DNA of 13,907 nucleotides, taken from an uncultured Bilophila sp. Its GTDB lineage: Bacteria > Desulfobacterota > Desulfovibrionia > Desulfovibrionales > Desulfovibrionaceae. A program made the translations under genes and the position numbers. The stretch is taken from the NCBI GenBank assembly GCA_902373525.1, contig CABKMN010000058.1:1-13907 (forward strand), given 5' to 3'. Under the pieces are notes generated by a model that was not told the origin of the DNA, ran no database searches, and saw nothing but the letters and a program-made list of their open reading frames with translations. Every line of letters begins with the position of its first letter. The stretch's first letter is position 1. This document shows positions 7,840-13,907 of the stretch, piece by piece.

Positions 7840-7915
7840 TGGTGGGCAGTACAGGACTTGAACCTGTGACCCCCGCCGTGTGAAGGCGATGCTCTACCAA
7901 CTGAGCTAACTGCCC
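7840..7915 (-). tRNA. tRNA-Val (anticodon CAC)
   Basis: A 76-base cloverleaf with CCA encoded. The acceptor arms GGGCAGT and ACTGCCC pair fully. The D arm is GCTCAGTTGGTAGAGC, the anticodon loop TTCACAC sits on a CGCC/GGCG stem giving anticodon CAC (7880-7882 on +), and the T arm is ACAGG TTCAAGT CCTGT. It is first in the operon with tRNA-Asp. A CAC anticodon reads mainly GTG codons, so another valine tRNA must exist elsewhere. Confidence 0.95.
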
Positions 7916-7927
7916 ATGCAGGAGAGG

Positions 7928-7956
7928 TATCTACCTATGCTTTCCCGATCTGTCAA
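7928..7956 (-). promoter_or_regulatory. sigma70-type promoter of the tRNA-Val/Asp operon
   Basis: On the - strand a perfect TTGACA (7951-7956 on +) and TAGATA (7928-7933) are separated by 17 bases. Transcription would start just ahead of tRNA-Val. The -10 is imperfect but spacing and position fit. Confidence 0.65.
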
Positions 7957-8031
7957 CAAAAAAATCGCTCTTTCACCGAAAAAAAATGCGCTCTTCCGTT
8001 TCCGTTACAATTTTTCCGTTCTTTTTGCCTC

Positions 8032-8059
8032 TTTACAACACTCCCCCCGCGCTTATGGT
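8032..8059 (+). promoter_or_regulatory. probable promoter of the ctpA operon
   Basis: TTTACA (8032-8037) and TATGGT (8054-8059) are separated by 16 bases, within the most AT-rich stretch of the window. It would give a leader of about 160 bases before the ATG at 8228. It diverges from the tRNA promoter about 75 bases away. Confidence 0.45.
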
Positions 8060-8227
8060 AAGGTCTGGAAATACGCGCCGTTCCCGCTCCCGTTTCGCCC
8101 CTTTCGGCGGCGTCCGGCGGGCTTTTCCCCTTCCGTCCCGCCGTGCCCGCCGGGCCTCGAAGCATTTGCGTTTTCAGGGGAACCCCGGTATCTTCATCCA
8201 ACTGTTTTCAGCTTCGGAGGCTGTTGT

Positions 8228-9598
8228 ATGCACAAAAAGTCGTGGGCCCTCGCCCTTGTTCTGTTTTCACTTTTGACCGTAGGCCCCTGGGCTTCCGGGC
8301 AGGCCGACGCCGCCGGAGAGAACAACGCCTCCGGAGGGAGCAAGCGCGCCGACGAACTCAAACGTTTCGACGATCTCAAGCGCTTCAGTCAGGTGCTGGA
8401 CATCGTCGAGCGCTTCTATGTGAAGGAAACCCCGCGCACCAACCTCGTGGACGGCGCGCTCAAGGGGATGCTCGAATCCCTCGATCCCCACTCCACCATG
8501 CTTTCCAAGGACGAATTCAAGGACATGCAGGAAAGCACGTCCGGCGAATTCTACGGCATCGGCGTGGAGATCACGATGGAGAACAACCAGCTCACCGTCG
8601 TGACCCCCATCGAGGACACCCCCGCCGACAAGGCCGGCATGAAGTCCGGCGACATCATCCTCGCCGTGGGCGGCAAGCCCACGATGGAAATGACGCTTCA
8701 GGAAGCCGTGTCCCACATCCGCGGCCCCAAGGGGTCGGAAACCGTGCTGACCATCCTGCACCGCGACTCGAAGGAGCCCGTGGACCTGCACATCAAGCGC
8801 GACGCCATCCCGCTCATCAGCGTGAAGTCCCGCGAACTGGAGCCCGGCTACTACTGGATTCGTCTTACCCGGTTCAGCGAGCGCACCACGGAGGAACTCC
8901 TCGACGCGCTGGCCGCAGCCAGACGCAAGGGCCCGATCAAGGGTATCGTCCTTGATCTGCGCAACAACCCCGGCGGGTTGCTGGATCAGGCCGTGAGCGT
9001 CTCCGACGTGTTCCTGAGCGACGGCGTCATCGTCTCCATGCGTGGCCGTCAGGAAGAGACCGCGCGCGAATTCACCGCCAAGCCGCAGGCCACCGACGTC
9101 GACGCGCCGCTCGTCGTGCTCGTGAACGCGGGTTCGGCCTCGGCCTCGGAAATCGTGGCCGGAGCGCTCGGCGACCAGAAGCGCGCCCTGCTCGTGGGCG
9201 AACGGACCTTCGGCAAGGGGTCCGTGCAGAACATCATCCCGCTGTCCGACGGTTCCGGCCTCAAGCTGACCGTGGCGCTCTATTACACGCCTTCCGGGCG
9301 TTCCATTCAGGCCGAAGGCATCATGCCGGACCTTGAAATTCCGTTTGAAACGCCGAAGGACACCACGCCGCTCAGTTCCCTGCGCATGCTGCGCGAAAAG
9401 GACCTGAACAAGCACCTTGAAAAGACCGACGGCGACAAGAACAAGAAGGGCAAGAAGACAACGGCGACCGCTCCCGCCCCCGTGGCGCAGGACGGACAGC
9501 CGCTGCCCGAGGCCAAGGAATTCCTCGAACGGGACAACCAGCTCCGCATGGGCCTCCAGTTCGTGAAGAGCCTTCCCAAGATTCGCACCATCCACTAA
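8228..9598 (+). CDS. ctpA: S41 family C-terminal processing peptidase
   Basis: A 456-residue exported serine protease of the CtpA/Prc class. The N-terminus is a signal peptide (MHKK, hydrophobic residues 5-20, small residues near 24-29), so it acts in the periplasm or at the outer face of the inner membrane. A PDZ domain covers about 105-180 (GEFYGIGVEI... through ...KSGDIILAVGGKP). The protease core has LDLRNNPGGLL, then the nucleophile Ser305 in NAGSASASEIVAG and the general base Lys330 in ERTFGKGSVQ with Gln334 four residues later, the Ser-Lys-Gln layout of this family. A Lys-rich low-complexity linker (about 395-425) precedes the C-terminus. The ATG at 8228 has GGAGG 7 bases upstream; the frame is open to 7916 but that part crosses the promoter region. 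The deacetylase-like gene follows after 81 bases. Confidence 0.95.
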   Translation: MHKKSWALALVLFSLLTVGPWASGQADAAGENNASGGSKRADELKRFDDLKRFSQVLDIVERFYVKETPRTNLVDGALKGMLESLDPHSTMLSKDEFKDMQESTSGEFYGIGVEITMENNQLTVVTPIEDTPADKAGMKSGDIILAVGGKPTMEMTLQEAVSHIRGPKGSETVLTILHRDSKEPVDLHIKRDAIPLISVKSRELEPGYYWIRLTRFSERTTEELLDALAAARRKGPIKGIVLDLRNNPGGLLDQAVSVSDVFLSDGVIVSMRGRQEETAREFTAKPQATDVDAPLVVLVNAGSASASEIVAGALGDQKRALLVGERTFGKGSVQNIIPLSDGSGLKLTVALYYTPSGRSIQAEGIMPDLEIPFETPKDTTPLSSLRMLREKDLNKHLEKTDGDKNKKGKKTTATAPAPVAQDGQPLPEAKEFLERDNQLRMGLQFVKSLPKIRTIH

Positions 9599-9610
9599 CC
9601 GCATCACCGG

Positions 9611-9636
9611 CGGGAGGGCGTCGCGGCGCCCTCCCG
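9611..9636 (+). terminator. 10-bp hairpin after ctpA
   Basis: CGGGAGGGCG (9611-9620) and CGCCCTCCCG (9627-9636) pair perfectly around a 6-base loop, 12 bases after the ctpA stop codon. Only TCTTCATT follows, so termination is probably partial. It may reduce expression of the next gene or protect the 3' end of the ctpA message. Confidence 0.5.
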
Positions 9637-9679
9637 TCTTCATTCGCGCGACGGGGACCGCCCGCGCCATTGGAGTTTC

Positions 9680-11200
9680 ATGGAGTGGTTTCCAGGTCTG
9701 CGGAAACGGCTGCGCCTCCCCGCCCCGTATCCGTACACCCTCAGAACGATCAAGGGGTCCATGCTGGCGACCCTGCTGGCGGGGACGGCCTTTCTCATCG
9801 GCTACGCGACGTGGGAAGTCGCCGACTACACGGCGCGCGGCGTCCTGCGGAACGCCTTCATGACCTTTGAAACGGCGATGGCGACCTCCCGCCTGATCGC
9901 CGACAAGGCCGAAGAGGCCACGGACGCCCTCTTCCCCCAGCCGGTCCCCGTCGAACCGGCCTCCCTCGAATCCATCCTCCCGCCGAACAGCCATCTGGGC
10001 AACCGGATGAAGGACGCCGTCCACCGGAACACGCTGCCCTATCAGGAAGGATCGGGCACGCTGACCGACGCGGCGCGCCAGCTCGACTTCGCCCTGCTCC
10101 AGACTGTGCTGCGGCTCCAGCTCGATCAGGGACGCATCATGCTCCTGACGTCCGACTACCGCACGCGCGGGAAGGACATCTACCACCTTCAGCGCATGCG
10201 CATCTACCTCCCGCCCATCGGGAACGGCGCGGCGCGGCAGGCGGCCCAAACGCCAGCCCCGCCGGAAACGGCGGACGTGAAGGGACCTCCGGAGCCGGTC
10301 TTCCGCTTCCTCAACGCGCTGGCCGAAAGCCTCGACATCTGGGCCGACCGCGCCGTGCTCACCGAATCGCCGGGCAAGCTCACGCTGGCGACCAAGGGCG
10401 TGCTGACCCACGAAATCTGGTTTGAAACCACGGACGGCTCGTTCCCGCTGCTGCCTCCGACGGACAAGGCTCCCCGCCTGACCATCGTGCTGAACGCGAT
10501 GGGCGCGGACAAGGCGACCGCCGCCGAGGTGCTGGCTCTGCGCCTGCCGATCACGCTCGCGGTCCTGCCGTACGCGAAGGATGCCGCGGCCACGGCGACC
10601 GCCGCGCACGAGGCCGGACAGGAAGTCCTCGTGGACATGCCGATGGAATCCGCGCAGGCGCCCTTCATCTCGGCGGGCCCCGGGGAAATCACCACCGGCA
10701 TGTCGGAAGAGGACATGCGCATCCTCATGGAAGACGCGCTCGGGCACGTTCCCTACGCCACCGGAGCCAGCAACTACATGGGGTCGAAACTCACCACGGA
10801 TGCGGCGGCTTCCCGGCGTTTCTGTGAAATTCTCGCACGTTCCGGGTTGTATGTACTTGACGACGTGACCCATGAAGAGTCAATTTTATACGCGGAGGCG
10901 CGAAGGCGCGGCCTCCCGGCATGGCGCAGGACGCTCATGCTGAACGCCGGCCCCAAAACGGAAAACGCCGTCCTCGCGAGCCTGAAAAAGGCCGAGGAAA
11001 CGGCACGCGCCAAAGGACACGCCGTGGTCATAGGCAACCCCGATCCGCAGGTGCTCGCCGCCCTCAGACGCTGGTCGGAGGAACGGGACACGGGCATCCG
11101 CCTCGTCCCCCTGCGCCTTCAGCCCGTCGAGGAAGAAACGCTGACCCCGGACGACATCTCGACCCCGGCGGAACAGGACGTCCCGACCGCCGAACACTGA
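9680..11200 (+). CDS. divergent polysaccharide deacetylase-like protein (YibQ type) with altered active site
   Basis: A 506-residue protein with one N-terminal membrane segment (about 28-45), a poorly recognisable middle part (50-260) and a C-terminal domain of the divergent polysaccharide deacetylase family (PF04748, E. coli YibQ relatives; about 265-485). Family landmarks are present in order: TIVLNAMG, TLAVLPYAKD, the PME segment, ASNYMGS, VLDDVT, LMLNAG, GHAVVIGNP. Compared with the pattern I know for the family, key polar residues are replaced: the opening Asp-Asp is Asn272-Ala273, the His before PME is Asp319, the His of NHMGS is Tyr366, and the His of IGHP is Asn453; Asp394 is kept. 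It may therefore be a non-catalytic member. It follows ctpA, a common pairing, and probably works at the cell wall from the periplasmic face. The start has GGAG 5 bases upstream. Confidence 0.85.
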   Translation: MEWFPGLRKRLRLPAPYPYTLRTIKGSMLATLLAGTAFLIGYATWEVADYTARGVLRNAFMTFETAMATSRLIADKAEEATDALFPQPVPVEPASLESILPPNSHLGNRMKDAVHRNTLPYQEGSGTLTDAARQLDFALLQTVLRLQLDQGRIMLLTSDYRTRGKDIYHLQRMRIYLPPIGNGAARQAAQTPAPPETADVKGPPEPVFRFLNALAESLDIWADRAVLTESPGKLTLATKGVLTHEIWFETTDGSFPLLPPTDKAPRLTIVLNAMGADKATAAEVLALRLPITLAVLPYAKDAAATATAAHEAGQEVLVDMPMESAQAPFISAGPGEITTGMSEEDMRILMEDALGHVPYATGASNYMGSKLTTDAAASRRFCEILARSGLYVLDDVTHEESILYAEARRRGLPAWRRTLMLNAGPKTENAVLASLKKAEETARAKGHAVVIGNPDPQVLAALRRWSEERDTGIRLVPLRLQPVEEETLTPDDISTPAEQDVPTAEH

Positions 11201-11278
11201 GGCGCACGCCGGTGCCGCGCCGAGCGGCAGCGGAAAGAGGGCCGGTACACCCACACATATCTCCGGCGGCCGGACGCC

Positions 11279-11298
11279 GGAACGGGTTTTCCCGTTCC
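11279..11298 (+). terminator. 8-bp hairpin ahead of proC
   Basis: GGAACGGG-TTTT-CCCGTTCC is a perfect 8-bp stem with a 4-base loop, about 20 bases upstream of the proC ribosome site. It has no U-tract after it. It could be a weak terminator behind the deacetylase-like gene or an RNA structure in the proC leader. Confidence 0.4.
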
Positions 11299-11328
11299 TC
11301 CCGTCCCCGCGCGGAAAAAGGAAACGAC

Positions 11329-12129
11329 ATGGATACGCCAGCATCGCTCGCCGACAAAACCATCGGCTGCATCGGCTGCGGCAACATGGGCGGGGCCATC
11401 ATCGGCGGACTCGCCGGCATGCCCGGCCTGCGCCTCTTCGGCTACAACCGCACCCCGGAGCGCCTTGCCCCCCTCGTCGCCAAAGGCGTCACCGCCGTGC
11501 CGGACATTCCGGGGCTCGTCGCCGCGTGCGACATCGTCATCATCGGCGTGAAGCCCTACCTCGTCGGCGGCGTCATCGCCGAAGCCCTCCCCGCCCTGAA
11601 GCCCGAAACCCTGCTCATCTCCATCGCGGCGGGCGTCACCCTCGAAGACCTGCGCGAAGCCGTGCGGGGACGCTGCCATGTGGTCCGCGTCATGCCGAAC
11701 ACCCCGGCCCTCGTGGGCGCGGGCATCTTCGGCATTCAGGAAGACCCCGAACTGCCCGAAGCCGTGTTCCGCACGGTGCTGGACCTGTTCGGCCTGCTCG
11801 GCTCCACCATCGTGCTGCCGGAAAAGAAGTTCAACGCCTTCATGGCGCTGGTGGGCTGCGGCCCGGCCTACGTCTTCCACTTCATGGACGCCCTTGCCGA
11901 AGCCGGGGTGACCATGGGCTTCACCCGGCAGGAAGCGCTCGATCTGGTGACCGGGCTCGTCCTCGGTTCCGCCAAGCTGGCGGCCCTGCCCGGCAGCCAT
12001 CCCGCCATCCTGCGGGAACAGGTCTGCTCGCCCGCGGGCGTGACCATCGCCGCGATCAACCATCTTGATCGCACCGCCGTGCGCGGGCACCTCATCGACG
12101 CGGTGCTCGCCGCATACGCCAAGAGCTAA
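11329..12129 (+). CDS. proC: pyrroline-5-carboxylate reductase
   Basis: A 266-residue enzyme of normal ProC length, catalysing the last step of proline synthesis (pyrroline-5-carboxylate to proline with NAD(P)H) in the cytoplasm. It shows the Rossmann start TIGCIGCGNMGGAIIGGL (11-28), the NR pair that follows (YNRTPER, 39-45), VIIGVKPYLV (70-79), SIAAGVTLEDL (98-108), RVMPNTPALVGAGI (120-133), the dimerisation-helix region ALVGCGPAYVFHFMDALAE (173-191) and the signature region REQVCSPAGVTIAAI (229-243). In the signature, the usual SPGGTT is SPAGVT, a mild departure. The ATG at 11329 has AAGGA 6 bases upstream; the frame is open much further, but only because it shadows the preceding gene. There is a 128-base gap after the deacetylase-like gene. 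Confidence 0.95.
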   Translation: MDTPASLADKTIGCIGCGNMGGAIIGGLAGMPGLRLFGYNRTPERLAPLVAKGVTAVPDIPGLVAACDIVIIGVKPYLVGGVIAEALPALKPETLLISIAAGVTLEDLREAVRGRCHVVRVMPNTPALVGAGIFGIQEDPELPEAVFRTVLDLFGLLGSTIVLPEKKFNAFMALVGCGPAYVFHFMDALAEAGVTMGFTRQEALDLVTGLVLGSAKLAALPGSHPAILREQVCSPAGVTIAAINHLDRTAVRGHLIDAVLAAYAKS

Positions 12130-12131
12130 GC

Positions 12132-12151
12132 CCCCGGAAGAGCATCCGGGG
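12132..12151 (+). terminator. 7-bp hairpin after proC
   Basis: CCCCGGA-agagca-TCCGGGG (12132-12138 with 12145-12151) begins 2 bases after the proC stop codon. No T run follows. It is a possible weak terminator or 3' stabiliser, acting together with the stronger hairpin at 12175-12209. Confidence 0.45.
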
Positions 12152-12174
12152 CCCCTCAACCTTCCGACGGGAGC

Positions 12175-12209
12175 GGAGGCGTTTCACGCCGTGGCGGCGA
12201 AACGCCTCC
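12175..12209 (+). terminator. 11-bp hairpin between proC and GAF gene
   Basis: GGAGGCGTTTC (12175-12185) and GAAACGCCTCC (12199-12209) pair perfectly around a GC-rich 13-base loop. It lies 50 bases upstream of the GAF start. TCCCCCATT follows rather than a T run, so it may be a rho-assisted terminator, an attenuator, or a leader structure for the GAF-GAPDH operon. Confidence 0.5.
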
Positions 12210-12259
12210 TCCCCCATTCCGCAAGCGCCGACACGCGGCGCGCGACAAAGGAGAACGCA

Positions 12260-12817
12260 ATGACAGGTCATGATTATTTCCGTGCCCTGCTGGAAGTGGC
12301 GACCGTGGTCAATTCCAGTCTGGAACCCACCGAGGTTCTGCACAAGATCACCGAGCAGACCGCCAAGGCCATGAACTGCAAGGCCAGCACCATCCGTCTG
12401 CTCGACCGCACGGGCAAGATTCTGCTCGCCAGCGCGGCGTGGGGGCTGTCCTCGGGCTACATGCGCAAGGGCCCCGTGGAAGTGGCCAAAAGCGGGCTGG
12501 ACGGCGAAGTGCTCGCCGGGAAGCTCATCCACCTGCGCGACGCGTGCAGCGACGGGCGCTTTCAGTATCCCGAAAGCGCCAGGGCCGAAGGGCTGGTGTC
12601 CGTGCTCTCCGCGCCGCTGATGGTCAACGGCAAGGCCATCGGCATCCTGCGCGTCTATTCCTCCGAGGAACGCGACTTCACCCCGGACGAATGCGACTTC
12701 ATGCTCGGCGTGGCGAACATTTCCGCCATCGCCATCGAAAACGCCCGCATGCACGAAGCCACGCGCATGAATTACGAACTGCTCACCTCCTACAACTATC
12801 AGGTCTTCGAAGACTAA
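12260..12817 (+). CDS. single-domain GAF protein
   Basis: A 185-residue soluble protein that is essentially one GAF domain (about residues 15-165) with short helical ends. Typical elements are the N-terminal helix with LLEVATVVNSSLEPTEVL (10-27), ASTIRLLDRTGKILL (42-56), the GLDGEVLAGK linker (79-88), SVLSAPLMVNGKAIGILRVYS (114-134, the central strand-turn-strand) and the closing helix VANISAIAIENARM (151-164). It has no kinase, cyclase or DNA-binding output domain, and three cysteines (40, 96, 146). GAF domains bind cyclic nucleotides, other small molecules or redox cofactors; the ligand here is unknown. AAGGAG lies 6 bases before the ATG at 12260. Only 11 bases separate it from GAPDH, whose ribosome site overlaps its stop codon, so the two are very likely translated together and may be functionally linked. 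Confidence 0.85.
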   Translation: MTGHDYFRALLEVATVVNSSLEPTEVLHKITEQTAKAMNCKASTIRLLDRTGKILLASAAWGLSSGYMRKGPVEVAKSGLDGEVLAGKLIHLRDACSDGRFQYPESARAEGLVSVLSAPLMVNGKAIGILRVYSSEERDFTPDECDFMLGVANISAIAIENARMHEATRMNYELLTSYNYQVFED

Positions 12818-12828
12818 AGGATTCCCAT

Positions 12829-13845
12829 ATGCAGAAAGTCAAAGTCGGCATCAACGGTTTCGGGCGTATCGGCAGGCAGGTGTTCCGCGCCCTGTACGGC
12901 AAATACAGGGACACGGTGGAGGTCGTCGCCATCAACGATCTCTTTGACGCGGAAACCAACTTCCACCTGCTGGAATACGACACCAACTACGGACGCGCCG
13001 AATTCGACGCCGTGGTCGAAGGCGACAACGCCACCGTCGGCGAATGGAACATCCACTGCTTCGCCGAACGCGATCCCAACCAGTTGAACTGGGGTGCCTA
13101 CGGCGTGGACGTGGTGGTCGAATCCACCGGCATCTTCCGTTCCGCGAAGCAGGCCCATGTCCACATCGACAACGGCGCCAAGAAGGTGGTCATCACCGCC
13201 CCGGCCAAAGAGGAAGACCTCACCATCGTCATGGGCGTGAACCACAGGGACTATGATCCGGCCAAACACCATATCGTGTCCAACGCCTCGTGTACGACCA
13301 ACTGCCTCGCGCCCGTGGCCCTCATCGTCGAGCGCCTGTTCGGCATCAGCACCGGCGCGATGACCACCATCCACGCCTACACCAACGACCAGCGCATCCT
13401 CGACCTGCCCCACAAGGACCTCCGCCGGGCGCGGGCCGCCGCCTGCAACATCATTCCGACCTCCACCGGCGCGGCGCAGGCCGTCGCCAAGGTCATCCCC
13501 TCGCTCAAGGGCAAGTTCACCGGCTGGTCGCTCCGCGTGCCCACTCCGACCGTTTCGGTCGTGGACTTCACCGCCATCCTGAACAAGCCCACCGATACCG
13601 AAACCCTGCGCGCCGCGCTCAAGGAAGCCGCCGAGGGCGAACTCAAGGGCATCCTCGCCTACAGCGACGCTCCCCTCGTCTCAATGGACTTCAAGGGCAA
13701 CCCCAACTCCTCCATCGTGGAAGCCGAGTACACCACCGTGCAGGACGGCACGCTCGCCAAGATCGTATCCTGGTACGACAACGAATGGGGCTACTCCAAC
13801 CGCGTCGCCGACCTCATCATGTGGATGAAGGAAAAGGGGCTGTAG
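12829..13845 (+). CDS. gap: type I glyceraldehyde-3-phosphate dehydrogenase
   Basis: A 338-residue enzyme of normal length that oxidises glyceraldehyde-3-phosphate to 1,3-bisphosphoglycerate in glycolysis and the reverse in gluconeogenesis. It has the Rossmann start VGINGFGRIGRQVFR (6-20), Asp37 in VAINDLFD (the residue type that favours NAD over NADP), the catalytic Cys155 in SNASCTTNCLAP, His182 in TTIHAYTNDQ, HKDLRRARAAACNIIPTSTG, RVPTPTVSVVDF, and the closing WYDNEWGYSNR. In the RVPTP segment the usual Asn after the proline is Thr240-241, a mild change. The start has AAAGGA overlapping the stop codon of the GAF gene. A perfect inverted repeat follows the stop codon by 12 bases. Confidence 0.97.
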   Translation: MQKVKVGINGFGRIGRQVFRALYGKYRDTVEVVAINDLFDAETNFHLLEYDTNYGRAEFDAVVEGDNATVGEWNIHCFAERDPNQLNWGAYGVDVVVESTGIFRSAKQAHVHIDNGAKKVVITAPAKEEDLTIVMGVNHRDYDPAKHHIVSNASCTTNCLAPVALIVERLFGISTGAMTTIHAYTNDQRILDLPHKDLRRARAAACNIIPTSTGAAQAVAKVIPSLKGKFTGWSLRVPTPTVSVVDFTAILNKPTDTETLRAALKEAAEGELKGILAYSDAPLVSMDFKGNPNSSIVEAEYTTVQDGTLAKIVSWYDNEWGYSNRVADLIMWMKEKGL

Positions 13846-13857
13846 ACGAGCCATGTG

Positions 13858-13907
13858 GGGGAGGGGAAGGGGAAACTTTCTGGAGAAAGTTTCCCCTTCC
13901 CCTCCCC
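13858..13907 (+). terminator. perfect 23-bp hairpin behind GAPDH (dispersed repeat copy 4)
   Basis: Arms 13858-13880 and 13885-13907 are exact complements around the loop TGGA. The tip (GGAAACTTTC-loop-GAAAGTTTCC) and G/C-run arms match the hairpins at 431-478 and 6353-6394. The window ends at the last base of the right arm, so the C-rich spacer and AAGACGTTCG tail expected after it cannot be seen. Likely a terminator or 3' end structure for the GAF-GAPDH message. Confidence 0.8.

Noticed and set aside
7916..8227. 104-codon N-terminal extension of the S41 peptidase
   Set aside because: It would place coding sequence over the divergent promoter region and remove the signal peptide from the N-terminus; GGAGG before 8228 fixes the start.
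8267..10873. 868-codon open frame on the - strand
   Set aside because: Antisense shadow of ctpA and the deacetylase-like gene, with the same skewed composition and no domain signals.
10857..10892. AT-rich patch inside the deacetylase-like gene as an internal promoter for proC
   Set aside because: The -35 and -10 candidates fit the consensus poorly or have bad spacing; the patch encodes the conserved VLDDVT region of the protein.

Overview
The window is GC-rich, tightly packed bacterial chromosome, with codon third positions strongly biased to G/C. Several features suggest a sulfate-reducer-type relative in the Desulfovibrionales: an S41 peptidase followed by a divergent polysaccharide deacetylase, a stand-alone GAF protein directly upstream of GAPDH, a short-form malic enzyme, and G/C-run hairpins with a CTTTC-loop-GAAAG tip between genes. 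This assignment is inference from gene content and style; no rRNA or marker gene confirms it.

Layout. Positions 1-531 hold no convincing gene, but contain two copies, in opposite orientation, of the tail of a dispersed repeat, plus an (AG)7 tract. Next on the + strand are a MATE efflux transporter and a DUF2156 (phosphatidylglycerol lysyltransferase C-terminal-like) protein, ending at a perfect 15-bp bidirectional terminator. On the - strand, converging on the same terminator, an operon reads amino-acid ABC transporter ATPase, then prmA, then a small gene that appears broken by two one-base frameshifts. A malic enzyme is divergent from the ATPase and is followed by a full copy of the dispersed hairpin repeat. 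A DUF985 cupin (- strand) and a gene-free stretch of about 550 bases come next.

At 7755-7915 lie tRNA-Val(CAC) and tRNA-Asp(GUC) on the - strand, with a good promoter and terminator. Divergent from them on the + strand is a long co-directional series: ctpA-like S41 protease, YibQ-like divergent deacetylase, proC, a one-domain GAF protein, and type I GAPDH. Hairpins without U-tracts sit in several of the gaps. The window ends exactly at the last base of a perfect 23-bp inverted repeat behind GAPDH.

How the genes relate: ctpA and the deacetylase-like gene suggest a periplasmic cell-wall module (the frequent partner envC is absent here). The malic enzyme and GAPDH are central carbon metabolism. 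proC makes proline, prmA methylates ribosomal protein L11, and the ABC ATPase drives polar amino-acid uptake with partners encoded elsewhere. The most notable points are the deacetylase-family protein that has lost most of its expected catalytic and metal-binding residues, the doubly frameshifted gene behind prmA, the dispersed hairpin-plus-tail repeat family, and the GAF-GAPDH pairing. I see no defence system, CRISPR array, prophage or transposase.
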